From Bin80 sp965207565 (GTDB lineage: Bacteria > Bacteroidota > Rhodothermia > Rhodothermales > Bin80): a stretch of DNA of 64,000 bases. Under the pieces are notes generated by a model that was given only the letters and a program-made list of their open reading frames with translations, was not told where the DNA came from and did not search any database. The stretch is from the NCBI GenBank assembly GCA_965207565.1, contig CBDBMQ010000009.1, positions 62,001-126,000 on the forward strand, in the 5' to 3' direction. The position numbers and the translations under genes are program-made. The first letter of the stretch is position 1. Every line of letters begins with the position of its first letter. Shown one piece after another: positions 16,052 through 25,843 of the stretch.

Positions 16052-18736
16052 TTAGATTCCCCGTCCCCGGAACCCTCGATTACGGTCTGCACGCGGTTGC
16101 TGGAAACGAAGGAATTCAGCTAGACGTCCGCTCTTTACGTGCAGGTTGAATCCCCAAGATTGAAAAGCACCGAACGGAATCCATCGGAACGACATATTCC
16201 AGCACTCAAATTCCTTGGCCAAGTTGAGGGTCGTGGTTACAAGTTGCTTCCGCTCAAAATCATATCCTGTTTGCCCCTGCACTCGCCAGGTTGGGGTTAA
16301 AGTGAAATTAAATCCCGTGTTGACGGTCGCCGAGCGGCGAAGCACCAGTTGCGGGCGGGAAATCTGATAGACAAAGCTCAAATTCAACGACCAGCTCTGC
16401 ATTCCACCCGTCATGCCGGTAGATGAAAACGAATTGGTCGTTCCCCCTGTGAAAGGAGGAGGGGAACTCCCAAATTGCGGCATCGCTGGTGTGGGGGCAG
16501 AAGTATTGTCAACACGGGTACGCACACTTCCTCGAAGTTGCATACTGCCACGTACACTCAGCTGTGTTAACCGGGCAATCGCAAGATCCCGGAGGGAAAA
16601 TACATAGGCATTGATGGTTCTGCGACCGTCCGCACTGAGTTTGTAAGGCGAGAAGGTGGAACTGAAGTTTACGTTGAATTTTCCGAGTATATTGGTTCGT
16701 GCACTAATTCGTATTGGGGCCATTCGGAGTGAATCTGCCGCAAGGTTATAGCTGCTGGACAGATTTAGGGTAAATAATTTGAGTACACGCGTCTGATCAG
16801 ATCCTGTAGAGTCGATCCGCACCTGTTTGGTTTCGAATGTGTTGTCAAGTCCGAAACTGAGTGCTTTTTGAAGCCCGGTCTGTACACCGGGTACGATGGG
16901 ATAGCGGCGTGGCATAATTCCCGTTGCGAGTGTGTCCGCAACGGGCTGCCCGGTTTCGTCAAACAGGAGACGAGTATATCCCCAGGCATCACTGCCGAAG
17001 TCCGGCCGATACGAAAATCCAAGGCGAGGTCTCAGGGTATGTCTTAATCCCTCATAGGTCCCAAGTTTGACAGGAAAAAGCCCATAAATAGTCGTATTGG
17101 CAGACACGCCGGCATTAAACTGCCGCAACGCAAAGAACCCCTGTTCAGCCGTGGTTTCGGTCGAACCATCCGCTTTCAATTGTCGTCGTTCCGAGGTGAT
17201 GAACCACTCTTCCGTATAGTTTGCGTTTGGAGCAAGATTCAGACGTACCGATCCTAACAGCGGAATCCGCCTTATCGTAAATGGGGCGGCAATCGGGATA
17301 CGGTGTCGGGCAGTAAAGCGAATTCGTCCATCCGTTTTACCAGTGGCCGTCTGGTATTTTTCTTCATTGAACAGTGCCTCATACCAAGGGTAATTCACTG
17401 GCTGTCCATTGGCTAGAGTATCTCCATTTGCAATTAACTCCTCGTCAGAAATGGGGCGAAACTCATATTGATTATTCATACGTGAGGTGATGCTGTACTG
17501 CAGCCTCTCATACCAGCGTTGATCTCGCCCACTCATCTCACGCTTGAAGGGGGACTTTGTGCTTTGTGAAAAAGATAACTGGGGGAACGTCAGATCAACG
17601 CTTCCGGTGGATACAACTTGCTGTTGCCGCATACTCAGAGAGATGGACCGCCCTCCTCTGAACGTATGGTTGAATTGGATCGAAGAGCCGATTGACTGCC
17701 GAACGTTATCACTGTATTGAGTGGAAACGGTGCGCAGATAGGTACTGGAGGTCAGGTTCACATTTGCGCTGAGTCGTGATTTTGGAGAAAAAGTTTGGTT
17801 GTGGTTCCAGCGGAAGCTCAGATTTCTTCGCTTAACCAAGTCCGGGTCATCACGCTCCCCGCTCCGTTCCTGAAGATAATCTACGTTCAAGTTTCCACTG
17901 AACGCGTTCAGCCGATTATATCGAAACGATGGATTGACTTGCCAACTTCCTTTTGTCCAGAGGCCGAGTCGGACTTGTGCATCCATCTTGTCGTTGAGTG
18001 CAAAATACCAGCCCCAGTTTCGCAGGAAGAATCCCCGCTCGTCTTCTCCATACTCTGGTGCCAGGAGTCCGCTTCTGCGCCCTTCCTGATAGGGTAGAAA
18101 TCCAAAGGGCAACCAAAGTGGCATCGGAATATTGAAGATGTAGAGCTGAATCGGCCCTGTGTAGACCCATTTCTGATCAACGATCTTCATTCTCCGAGCT
18201 CTGAGCGAATAGGAGGGGGTCTCATCTGGAGCACAATTACAGGTGGTATAGAGTCCGTCCTGAATGAAGATGGTGCTGTCTTCTCGGACTTTTGCAATGC
18301 CTGCTTGAATGAAGCCTTCTTCGAACTGGGTTCTGGCTGCGGTGACTCGTCCACGGCCGGTTCCAATGTTATAGGCCAGTTGAGAGCCGGTTAAGGTCTC
18401 ACTCCCTTCAGAGAATACGGGAGCGCCCACTAGCCCGGAGTCGGTAGCGAGCCCATAAGCTGCGAGCTCATCTTGTTCTAAAAGCAGATCAACGAAGTAG
18501 GCACTGAGTGTGACTGCTTCGTAAGAAACACTGGCGTTGCCGGCTAAGGTGCCACGGTCTCCGGTCTCTAAATCAAAGTGTAGGACTAAAGAATCCCGGG
18601 CGCTGAATTTTATTGGAGCATCAAGCGGTTCCCCCTCCTGCGCCTCTGCAATGTGAGGCAACACTGTGAGTAGGCAAATCGTGACAGTCTGGATTAGCCA
18701 GGCTGAGGAGAAATGATCATTTCTGTTTCTCGTCAT
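16052..18736 (-). CDS. LptD-like lipopolysaccharide assembly outer-membrane protein
   Basis: Predicted beta-barrel that inserts lipopolysaccharide into the outer leaflet. The ATG at 18736 (MTRNRNDHFSSAWLI) starts a signal peptide ending near EAQEG. An OstA-like beta-jellyroll occupies about residues 35-170 (FDLETGDRGTLAGNASVSY is typical), with a short CNC motif in TTCNCAP, and a long barrel follows with many alternating amphipathic strands. Length (~894 residues) suits Bacteroidota LptD. Its start overlaps the ROK gene by 20 bp, so it is the last gene of an eno-ftsB-ROK-lptD run. The alternative start at 18784 lies further inside the ROK gene. Confidence 0.85.
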   Translation of the reverse strand: MTRNRNDHFSSAWLIQTVTICLLTVLPHIAEAQEGEPLDAPIKFSARDSLVLHFDLETGDRGTLAGNASVSYEAVTLSAYFVDLLLEQDELAAYGLATDSGLVGAPVFSEGSETLTGSQLAYNIGTGRGRVTAARTQFEEGFIQAGIAKVREDSTIFIQDGLYTTCNCAPDETPSYSLRARRMKIVDQKWVYTGPIQLYIFNIPMPLWLPFGFLPYQEGRRSGLLAPEYGEDERGFFLRNWGWYFALNDKMDAQVRLGLWTKGSWQVNPSFRYNRLNAFSGNLNVDYLQERSGERDDPDLVKRRNLSFRWNHNQTFSPKSRLSANVNLTSSTYLRTVSTQYSDNVRQSIGSSIQFNHTFRGGRSISLSMRQQQVVSTGSVDLTFPQLSFSQSTKSPFKREMSGRDQRWYERLQYSITSRMNNQYEFRPISDEELIANGDTLANGQPVNYPWYEALFNEEKYQTATGKTDGRIRFTARHRIPIAAPFTIRRIPLLGSVRLNLAPNANYTEEWFITSERRQLKADGSTETTAEQGFFALRQFNAGVSANTTIYGLFPVKLGTYEGLRHTLRPRLGFSYRPDFGSDAWGYTRLLFDETGQPVADTLATGIMPRRYPIVPGVQTGLQKALSFGLDNTFETKQVRIDSTGSDQTRVLKLFTLNLSSSYNLAADSLRMAPIRISARTNILGKFNVNFSSTFSPYKLSADGRRTINAYVFSLRDLAIARLTQLSVRGSMQLRGSVRTRVDNTSAPTPAMPQFGSSPPPFTGGTTNSFSSTGMTGGMQSWSLNLSFVYQISRPQLVLRRSATVNTGFNFTLTPTWRVQGQTGYDFERKQLVTTTLNLAKEFECWNMSFRWIPFGAFQSWGFNLHVKSGRLAEFLRFQQPRADRNRGFRGRGI

Positions 18737-19679
18737 CAAGTTGGTCGAACACAAGGCAGGCTGCTCCAAGCATGCCAGCCTCATTTCCGAGCGTTTCCTG
18801 GATTACGGTCACATCTTCATGCATGCCGGGCTTAATGTAGGACAGGATGACATCCCGGGCTGGTTTCAGCAGCATATCTCCGGCTTTCGAAACCCCACCG
18901 CCAATCACAATGGTACGTATATCCAGTAAATTCACAATGCCTCCCAAAGCGCAGCCCAGCTTTTGACCTGCCCATTCAAGGACCGCAATGGCCCCGGGGT
19001 CGTTACTCATTGCTGCTTCTGTGATGGTGGCTGGAGTAAGGTTTTCCAGACCTGGAGCTACGTGTAGCATACTGTCTGGGTATTGTTCAAGTTGCTCCCG
19101 TGCATGTCCGGTCAGGAATCGCTGACCAAGGTAGGCTTCAACGGCCCCGTTCACACCGGCCATGTCGGGTGGCCCATTGTAATCAATAGATACATGTCCA
19201 ATCTCGCCTGCTGCCCCAGTCTCTCCACGAAAAATCCGCTTGTTAAATACAATCGCTCCGCCGACCCCCGTACCGAGTGTGACCATGATATAGTGGTCAT
19301 GATTCCGCGCCGCCCCGTAGCGTCCAGATCCAAGCGCAGCTGCATTGGCATCATTCTCAACAAAGACACTGAGACGTCGGCCTAAGCGTTTTTTCAAGGC
19401 CTGGCGTAGGTCAACCACCCCCCAACCTGGCATATTTGGAGGATGAATCAGATTTTTTCTGTCGAGATCGATGGAGCCGGGGGCTCCAATACCAATCCCA
19501 GCGATACGCCCTTTACGTCGCATCAATGGTTTTACAGCCGCTGCGATTTGTGACAGTACATGGTCTTTGCCCATGTCGGCACCCGTCTCAACGGAGTTGG
19601 TCTTGACAAGACCGAATGCTTTATGCACTAGTGCTGCCTTGATGTAAGTGCCGCCTAGATCAATACCGATTGCTTGCAT
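18717..19679 (-). CDS. ROK family sugar kinase (probable glucokinase)
   Basis: Cytoplasmic ATP-dependent sugar kinase. ATP and sugar-binding motifs are present: GIDLGGTYIKAALV at the N-terminus, GIGAPGSID, ENDANAAALG and GTGVGGAIV, then GEIGHVSID. The usual ROK zinc motif CxCGxxGCxE is missing; the region after GHVSI reads NGPPDMAGVNGAVEAYLG with no cysteines. Such zinc-less ROK kinases exist, and the sugar-binding ENDAN and GEIGH parts are intact, so activity is likely. The start overlaps the ftsB-like stop by one base (TAATG), a sign of translational coupling. Confidence 0.88.
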   Translation of the reverse strand: MQAIGIDLGGTYIKAALVHKAFGLVKTNSVETGADMGKDHVLSQIAAAVKPLMRRKGRIAGIGIGAPGSIDLDRKNLIHPPNMPGWGVVDLRQALKKRLGRRLSVFVENDANAAALGSGRYGAARNHDHYIMVTLGTGVGGAIVFNKRIFRGETGAAGEIGHVSIDYNGPPDMAGVNGAVEAYLGQRFLTGHAREQLEQYPDSMLHVAPGLENLTPATITEAAMSNDPGAIAVLEWAGQKLGCALGGIVNLLDIRTIVIGGGVSKAGDMLLKPARDVILSYIKPGMHEDVTVIQETLGNEAGMLGAACLVFDQLDDEKQK

Positions 19680-19990
19680 TATTCCTCTACTCGATAAACA
19701 GTTTCTCCTTCGCGCCGCATGCCGTACTGCTCACGTGCGATTTTTTCAATGACTTCATCACTTGGTGGAGCTTCAAGCAAGGCCTGAAGTTCTATAATTT
19801 CAGCCTGTAGCCGGGCATTTTCTTTGAGGAGTTCCTCATGCTCCTTCTGCCAATCCTGGTAGCGTCTCCAGCTATAGCTGTCAAACCAGACAAATTGCAG
19901 CAGTAGCCATACTGCAATTGCAGAGCCAATCAGGACTAGAGGCGAGAGCCGTCTGCGTTTTGAGGCCGGTTGTTTTGTCTTGGCCATCAT
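19679..19990 (-). CDS. FtsB/DivIC-like septum formation initiator
   Basis: Small single-pass membrane protein of the divisome. From the start at 19990 (MMAKTKQPASKRRR) it has a basic cytoplasmic N-terminus, one helix (LVLIGSAIAVWLLLQFVWF), a coiled coil (EHEELLKENARLQAEIIELQ) and the short C-terminal motif IEKIAREQYGMRREGETVYRV that marks the family. An upstream frame extension into eno is open but carries no family features. The gene lies 10 bp after eno, as in many bacteria. Confidence 0.88.
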   Translation of the reverse strand: MMAKTKQPASKRRRLSPLVLIGSAIAVWLLLQFVWFDSYSWRRYQDWQKEHEELLKENARLQAEIIELQALLEAPPSDEVIEKIAREQYGMRREGETVYRVEE

Positions 19991-20000
19991 GAACCTGCTT

Positions 20001-21287
20001 TTATTGGCAGCGAATCCCCCTTTTACCAGGGAAAAGGGCAGAGTTGCCAAGATCTTGTTCGATGCGAAGTAATTGATTGTATTTTGCGAGCCGATCACTT
20101 CGACTAGCGGACCCGGTCTTGATCTGACCGCTATTGGTGGCGACTGCAAGATCGGCAATGGTGGTATCTTCCGTCTCCCCCGATCGGTGGCTAATGACGG
20201 CAGAAAAATGGGCTTTATGGGCCATTTCGATTGCGTTCAGGGTTTCGGTGAGTGTACCGATCTGGTTCAGCTTAATCAGGATTGAGTTTGCGGCATTTTC
20301 TTCGATACCACGTTGAAGACGCTTTGTGTTGGTCACAAATAAGTCGTCTCCCACGAGCTGTACGCGATCTCCGATGGTTTCCGTAAGCAAGGCCCATCCT
20401 TGCCAGTCATTTTCATCAAGTCCATCCTCAATTGAGATAATGGGGTATTGGCGTACCCAATCCTCCCATAAACGCACCATGTCTTGGCTGGAACGCTTTC
20501 TATTGGGATCGCTTTTCCAGAATACGTACGCTCCGTCTTCGAACATCTCACTCACCGCCGGGTCAAGTGCAATGAACACATCCTCTCCAGGCGAAAAGCC
20601 GGCCTGGACTACGGCTTCCAGGATGACTTCAACAGCCTCTTCGTTGGATTGTAGATTAGGCGCAAAGCCTCCCTCATCACCGACTGCGGTGCTGTAGCCT
20701 TTTACACTCAACACTTTCTTGAGGTGATGAAAAACTTCGGTTCCCATACGAAGCGCTTCAGAAAAAGAGATTGCACCGGCAGGCATGACCATAAATTCCT
20801 GCATATCGACGCGGTTGTCTGCGTGGCGCCCTCCATTGATGATATTCATCATTGGGACGGGAAGTATACAGGCATTCGTTCCGCCAATGTAGCGGTACAG
20901 TGGTAGACCAACTACGGAGGCAGCAGCTTTGGCTGCTGCGAGAGAAGCTCCCAAGATGGCATTTGCACCTAACCGCTTTTTATTGGGGGTTCCATCCAAC
21001 TCAATGAGTGTACGATCAAATCCAACCTGATCGCATACATCATATCCTTTCAGGGCTCGGGAAATTTCTTCATTCACATGTGCAACGGCATTCGAGACTC
21101 CTTTCCCCAAATAGCGGGAGGCATCTGCATCACGAAGTTCAACTGCTTCATGTTCACCGGTAGAAGCGCCACTGGGAACAGCCGCTCGACCAAAGCCGCC
21201 ATCATCGGTGACAATATCAACTTCCAGAGTTGGGTTTCCTCTGCTATCAAGAATTTCTCGTCCTTGGATAAGTTCTATTTTTGACAT
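20001..21287 (-). CDS. eno: Enolase
   Basis: Glycolytic enzyme interconverting 2-phosphoglycerate and phosphoenolpyruvate. Family motifs are present in order: EILDSRGNPTLEVDI, VPSGASTGEHEAVELRD, metal ligands in FIALDPAVSEMF, SIEDGLDENDW and VGDDLFVTN, the catalytic lysine in LIKLNQIGTLTET, and SHRSGETEDTTIADLAV. Length (428) and frame are normal. First gene of the eno-ftsB-ROK-lptD group on the minus strand. Confidence 0.97.
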   Translation of the reverse strand: MSKIELIQGREILDSRGNPTLEVDIVTDDGGFGRAAVPSGASTGEHEAVELRDADASRYLGKGVSNAVAHVNEEISRALKGYDVCDQVGFDRTLIELDGTPNKKRLGANAILGASLAAAKAAASVVGLPLYRYIGGTNACILPVPMMNIINGGRHADNRVDMQEFMVMPAGAISFSEALRMGTEVFHHLKKVLSVKGYSTAVGDEGGFAPNLQSNEEAVEVILEAVVQAGFSPGEDVFIALDPAVSEMFEDGAYVFWKSDPNRKRSSQDMVRLWEDWVRQYPIISIEDGLDENDWQGWALLTETIGDRVQLVGDDLFVTNTKRLQRGIEENAANSILIKLNQIGTLTETLNAIEMAHKAHFSAVISHRSGETEDTTIADLAVATNSGQIKTGSASRSDRLAKYNQLLRIEQDLGNSALFPGKRGIRCQ

Positions 21288-21590
21288 ATTAGGGAATAAT
21301 ATAGACTACAATGAGCCCCTAGCAAACCCAACCCATAGAAGTTTGGGTGGGGATATGAGCATGAAAGGGAAAAATTGCCATAGGTTCGTCATTGGGCAAA
21401 AAAATCCGCTCAGAGAATTTTGCAATCCAGATGAAAGAATCTTCAAGCACCTATTTGATTGATCGTTCAATGACCACAATGTATCGGCAACGGATTGAGG
21501 CAGACACAGAATAGGATTCCAAGGAGAACGGATCGTCCGGTTTTTTCATTACAGAACGATAGACAGGCCACGGTGAAGTTGCATGATCGA
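21288..21590. other. Intergenic region between eno and the TPR gene
   Basis: About 300 bp with no convincing gene. It should hold the eno promoter and the 3' end of the upstream operon. An imperfect inverted repeat around 21327-21360 (CCCAACCC and GTTTGGGTGGGG) may be a transcription terminator of the TPR operon or part of the eno leader. I see no other structure. Confidence 0.4.
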
Positions 21591-22862
21591 CTATCGGCGC
21601 TGTCGAACGGTCGTTGACCCACTGATTGTCATCCCCCGGCACGTATAACTTACTTGGGCGCTTTCACCGTTACTCCAGTCGGCAACATAAAAAATATCTT
21701 CGGCGGTTGGGAACGCAGTTGCCATTCGGTTCACTCCATCCTGATCACCAATCCGGGCATACTGGTCTGCAATGATCCAAAAAACGGCAGCTTGCTCACG
21801 GTCCGCGACCCCACAACTGGCAACAGCCGTAGAATAGAGGTTTGGAATCGCGATCTGGGCAGGCTTGAAGTCCGGGTCGGCATCCGAGGCTGCTCGAAAT
21901 TGATCCCTTGCCTGACGAAAATCCTCCATATCCTGATAGGCAAGGCCCAGATTGTAATAGTCCTGAGAACGGATTTCGATGTCTGGGATTGCTTCCATCT
22001 GGCGGAATGTTTCGATGGCTCGTTCATTGTCCCCATCTTCAACATACATTCTGGTCAGCAGCCGCAGCGTTGCGGCAGTCGGTTCCAGAGAGAGAACCTT
22101 ATCTGCCAGAGCGAGCATTTCCTCACGATAAGCTTCCTGCTGGTACAACTCGAAAAGTTGTGTGACCAGTTCCGCATTATCGGGTTCAGCCTCATACTGC
22201 TCTTCCAGGAAGGCAATCTGCTCGTCGGGAGGAATGACGACAAAGTACTTGTGGATCAGGCCTTCAACGCTTTCTTCATCTCCCCGCTGGTTTCTGAGTT
22301 CACGCAGGAAATCCAGTGCTCCTCCGATATCTCCTGACTGATACAGATCTGAGATAATGACATCAAGGTAATAGGGATCGATCCGCTTTGGATCCATCTC
22401 ATACGTCCCCCGATATGCCGCGATCATATTGGAACGCTGGTCTGCAAGTTCATTGATATTGGTTTGGATAAAACGCCCCTTGTTTCGGGTCCAGATAAAG
22501 GGATCAAAATCGGCTTCAAGTTCGGAAAGGACGGGGATAACCCGATCATAGTGAACCAGTGCCGAGTCCAACCAGGAACGTTTTGCTGCCTCATCCTCCT
22601 CTGCGTTGGCCAAAGCCTGGAAGGTCTCAATTGCACGCCTGAAGTTCACATCGCTGTTGCGGCTGAATCCAGGTGCATTGTAGAGTATCCATACGAGATC
22701 GGATACCGCGTCTCGGAAATTCTCATTCTTGTAGTTCTCATAATAGAGACTGTAGTGGATACGCGTCTCCTGGTCACCCGAAGCAGCTTGTGCCCGAACG
22801 GTTGGCACCAATAGGATGAAGGTTGCCAAGACGGTTGAAAGAGGAATAAGGGTACGGCGCAT
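21591..22862 (-). CDS. Exported tetratricopeptide-repeat protein
   Basis: From the ATG at 22862 (MRRTLIPLSTVLATFILL) a signal peptide ends near VRAQA, so the protein is exported to the periplasm or outer membrane. The mature part (about 400 residues) is helical with TPR-like units, clearest in QDYYNLGLAYQDMEDFRQARDQ and the following ASDADPDFKPAQI. It follows the FadL-like gene by 57 bp in the same direction and shares its operon. Its role is probably in envelope assembly or protein-protein contact; nothing more specific is visible. Confidence 0.75.
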   Translation of the reverse strand: MRRTLIPLSTVLATFILLVPTVRAQAASGDQETRIHYSLYYENYKNENFRDAVSDLVWILYNAPGFSRNSDVNFRRAIETFQALANAEEDEAAKRSWLDSALVHYDRVIPVLSELEADFDPFIWTRNKGRFIQTNINELADQRSNMIAAYRGTYEMDPKRIDPYYLDVIISDLYQSGDIGGALDFLRELRNQRGDEESVEGLIHKYFVVIPPDEQIAFLEEQYEAEPDNAELVTQLFELYQQEAYREEMLALADKVLSLEPTAATLRLLTRMYVEDGDNERAIETFRQMEAIPDIEIRSQDYYNLGLAYQDMEDFRQARDQFRAASDADPDFKPAQIAIPNLYSTAVASCGVADREQAAVFWIIADQYARIGDQDGVNRMATAFPTAEDIFYVADWSNGESAQVSYTCRGMTISGSTTVRQRR

Positions 22863-22919
22863 AGGAATTCGGGATTGAGTAAGTGGATAATTTAAGCAAG
22901 AAAACATAATTAAGCCACT

Positions 22920-24194
22920 TTATCCAAGTCTTCGTTTGACGAACCAGCGTTCCCCAATGTTCAGAGTGGCCGAAACTCCGATAAACCGATCTCGGATTAA
23001 ATTATAATTGGTAGAGCCGCGGGTTCCGATTTCAAAGGATATGTCAAGCCTGCTACCTAAAAATAATGTAGGTAGTCCAAATCCTCCTGTGATGGCAGAC
23101 ACTACAATATCTCTTTCGGCAACGGGGCTGACATACAGATTATCTCTGTAGAATCCCAGGCGGTATGCGGTTCGGCGCAGGTAGGTTGCCTGCATAGAAG
23201 CACCCGCCGGGACAAATTCAATTCCCCCGGAGTAGCGTGTGCGGTCACGCAGGTGGTTTGACTCATAGGCTGCGAAGGGGAGAGTAGTAGATGCTGTTGA
23301 CCAAGGTTCATGTCGAACCTCAGCACTAATCAGCCAGCGATTTTGATATCGAAAAGACGCCCCTCCACTGAGCCGGTAAGGAAGCTTGATGTCTCCGCTA
23401 CTTGCGGTTCCAAGCGTATCAAGGTTCAGGCTCTCTCCCAGAGTGAGTGTTCGGGTACCTTCCAGAGTCACCGGCAGGCGGCCGCTGGCAGCAAGAACCA
23501 ATTCATGATTTTCACCATCAAGGGATATAGCGATCCCCATGGAAGAGGTAAAGCCCGTCATGCGTGTGCTACTTGCCAAATTTGTTTCCAGGAGATCAGC
23601 ATTTCCAAATGCAGTACGGCGCACTTCTTCGGTGATTCCAAACAGGAAGTCAGCAGAGGCACCAATGGAGGCCCAGGATGTGAGTTGTAAGCCCATTCCG
23701 ACTCGTGCCATATGTAAGCCCCCCGATCCTTCATGGTTGATCTGGTACAATCGATTCTCGCCCGACGGTAATTCCAAGGTACCGTTTGTGGATACTTTGT
23801 AATGTATTCGGCTGTAGGGTTCGTACGAAAGTCCGAGCCCCAATTTCGTATTCATAAGGGGGACCCCAATCTGCAGTGCATTAAAGTTGCCACGCATGAA
23901 CTGCTCACTCCTTCCGGCTGCATCTTGGGCACGCAATTGATCAAATTGAGCTCCGACAGCCACGCGGACCAAGGCCTGGCGGCTCCATGTTGCAGGGTTG
24001 CTGAAATTCATGTAGTCATACGAAAAGAGTGCTACCCCTGCGTCCCCAAGAGCGTGCGCTTGACTGGATGCAAAAGAGCTCAGTTCACCGATTCCATACC
24101 GCGAATAGAAGGAGCCATCGTCCCGTCCCTGACCGTGAACGGCAGGTGCTAGGAGGAATGCCGTGAACACAAAAAGTAGCCAATGCCTTCTCAT
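22920..24194 (-). CDS. Outer-membrane beta-barrel protein (FadL/OMPP1-like)
   Basis: A 424-residue exported protein: signal peptide MRRHWLLFVFTAFLLAPAV ending at HGQ, then SFYSRYGIGELSSFASSQA, which resembles the N-terminal hatch of FadL/PorV-type proteins with the sequence ALGDAGVALFSYDYMNFSNPA. Many amphipathic strands follow and the C-terminus ends in a strand. The likely role is a channel or receptor for hydrophobic compounds, or an outer-membrane scaffold. The ATG overlaps the lipoprotein stop by 4 bp (ATGA). Confidence 0.78.
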   Translation of the reverse strand: MRRHWLLFVFTAFLLAPAVHGQGRDDGSFYSRYGIGELSSFASSQAHALGDAGVALFSYDYMNFSNPATWSRQALVRVAVGAQFDQLRAQDAAGRSEQFMRGNFNALQIGVPLMNTKLGLGLSYEPYSRIHYKVSTNGTLELPSGENRLYQINHEGSGGLHMARVGMGLQLTSWASIGASADFLFGITEEVRRTAFGNADLLETNLASSTRMTGFTSSMGIAISLDGENHELVLAASGRLPVTLEGTRTLTLGESLNLDTLGTASSGDIKLPYRLSGGASFRYQNRWLISAEVRHEPWSTASTTLPFAAYESNHLRDRTRYSGGIEFVPAGASMQATYLRRTAYRLGFYRDNLYVSPVAERDIVVSAITGGFGLPTLFLGSRLDISFEIGTRGSTNYNLIRDRFIGVSATLNIGERWFVKRRLG

Positions 24195-25306
24195 GGAGAC
24201 AAAATGATAGTTGCCCGGGGAGATAAATCCTGGGCATCTGCACCGTGAAACAGTGCAGCGTTCAAGGAATGACTTACAATAGGAGCGCGTAATTCCAGAC
24301 GGCTATACTGCTGTGATCCAAAAAATACACGCTGAAAAAAGACACTAACATCACGTTCCGAGAAGCGATACTTGCCATCATTGATCGTCGCCTGTCCAAC
24401 CAGGACGGCAGGATCGGTGTCGTCCAGAGGAACGGCAACCAGTTGTAGGATCTGTGGAAGAGGGCGGACAAAGTTCTCTGGAGCGGCCTGACTGGCAGTT
24501 GTATCCACGCTGAAGATCAACTCCACGCCATTGATGGGCTGGTTCTCAAATTCATCAAATGCAAAGTCAAGCTCAATGGCAGGTCCTGCGCCATCCTGGA
24601 ACAGCAAAAATTCACTTGGTATGTCAGAAGGGCGCGAACGCTCAATCTGTGTATGGGTACTGCTTACGTTATAGGTAGTCAATCCACCGGATGAGGTTAC
24701 CTCCAAAACGGTCGTGGTAGCGGTAAAGCCAATCACCTGGCCACTGCCATTTTCGATCAGGGCGAATCCGTGAAATTCCGTTTCAAAGTCAGCGCTCCGA
24801 AGGACATCTTCATTCTCACTAACCCATGAGTCTGGCAGATCCACGGTCGTCAGTGTATCCTGAGTGGTTACGGTTATAATGGCAGGACCAACGTCCAGGC
24901 CGGTATTGGACCGGCGTCCGGTATGATTCCATTCTTGGAGAATTTGATGGATCTCAAATTGAACCGTCGCCAGGGTATCTCCAAAATTATAATTGCGGGA
25001 AAGTTTTAGTTGGACACGACTGATGCTATCCGATGGGGCTCCGGAAAAATCGCCGACAAAGTCAAGAAAGCCATGGGTTGCAATCTGTCCCGTCAGAGGA
25101 TCGTCAACAGATCCCACGAGCACACGGGGTGCAGATCCCGTGATGTCAACCAGTGCAGAGGCTGAAAATGAGGTGACCTGCGCCGTTTTTGTCTGAAGAT
25201 TTACTTCGCTTCCCAGGAGGTCCAAGCCGACATCGGAGACGGCATCCGAGCAGGAGGCCACTATCAGTGGGACAGTCAGCAGAAAGAAAAAAAGAATTGA
25301 ACGCAT
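24191..25306 (-). CDS. Lipoprotein, DUF4270-like
   Basis: From the ATG at 25306 (MRSILFFFLLTVPLIVASC) a type II signal peptide ends at the lipobox cysteine. The early mature part has the pattern SDVGLDLLGSEVNLQTKT, as in DUF4270 proteins of Bacteroidota. The rest is beta-rich. As I recall, DUF4270 genes in Bacteroidota usually sit next to a short glycogen synthase gene; here the glycogen synthase is 17.5 kb upstream, past the defence island, and the flanking repeats show that the two were once adjacent. Function unknown, likely cell surface. Confidence 0.7.
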   Translation of the reverse strand: MRSILFFFLLTVPLIVASCSDAVSDVGLDLLGSEVNLQTKTAQVTSFSASALVDITGSAPRVLVGSVDDPLTGQIATHGFLDFVGDFSGAPSDSISRVQLKLSRNYNFGDTLATVQFEIHQILQEWNHTGRRSNTGLDVGPAIITVTTQDTLTTVDLPDSWVSENEDVLRSADFETEFHGFALIENGSGQVIGFTATTTVLEVTSSGGLTTYNVSSTHTQIERSRPSDIPSEFLLFQDGAGPAIELDFAFDEFENQPINGVELIFSVDTTASQAAPENFVRPLPQILQLVAVPLDDTDPAVLVGQATINDGKYRFSERDVSVFFQRVFFGSQQYSRLELRAPIVSHSLNAALFHGADAQDLSPRATIILSP

Positions 25307-25461
25307 AAAATGACCGAGATGGGCAAGACAATAGCCCAAGAACGAGGAAGCCGACGATATTGGTATTCTTAAAGTACGACCAACAAAGGGTTACCCTCGA
25401 AACAGGCTCGATGTTCCCGGTCAGGCGGGTTCGGCACTGCATGCCATTTGATAGAGATCCG
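25303..25461. repeat. Left direct repeat of the defence island (copy A)
   Basis: About 159 bp that match 42725-42885 at roughly 85% by eye, with a few single-base gaps. It starts at the lipoprotein start codon (CATAAAATGA), covers the spacer and ends with a remnant of the glycogen synthase 3' end: on the minus strand it still encodes DLYQMACSAE, as does the intact gene. After GAGATCCGT the similarity fades. Confidence 0.85.
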
Positions 25462-25843
25462 TTCTGTATCACTGAAGACATGAGGCGGTTCTGTGCTCAT
25501 CACGATCTATCGCTGATTGTATACTCAATCCCTTTACAAGAGGACGCCTGCTTCGGTGATGATCGCCCGGTACTACGTAATGTGCACGCTCGAAATCTGA
25601 TGAGCGCTTGGCGGCATTGCAATTTGGGTTTCGGCGATCGGTTCAACCATGGATGAAGTCATCATCGCCTAGATGCGACAGAGCGATTCATCGGTACTCC
25701 CAATCATTGGAGGGGGTAAGGAAGAGTAGGTTTTAGAGAATTGGGCTGCTCACAGTGAAATACTGGGCTCATGGGCTCGGCACGAAATAAATGGGAATTA
25801 CTCCCGCTGTTTTATGATGTGCCTTAAGAAATCGGGAAGAAGC
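25462..25843. other. Left edge of the island, no gene supported
   Basis: About 380 bp between the flanking repeat and the end of hsdR. A plus-strand frame (25360-25656) crosses the repeat into this stretch but has no recognisable product. The region probably contains the hsdR terminator and decayed DNA from the integration event; no inverted repeats or integrase remnants are seen. Confidence 0.4.

Noticed and set aside
25360..25656. Plus-strand open frame of 98 codons at the left island edge
   Set aside because: It begins inside the flanking repeat, shows no known domain and has no good ribosome binding site.
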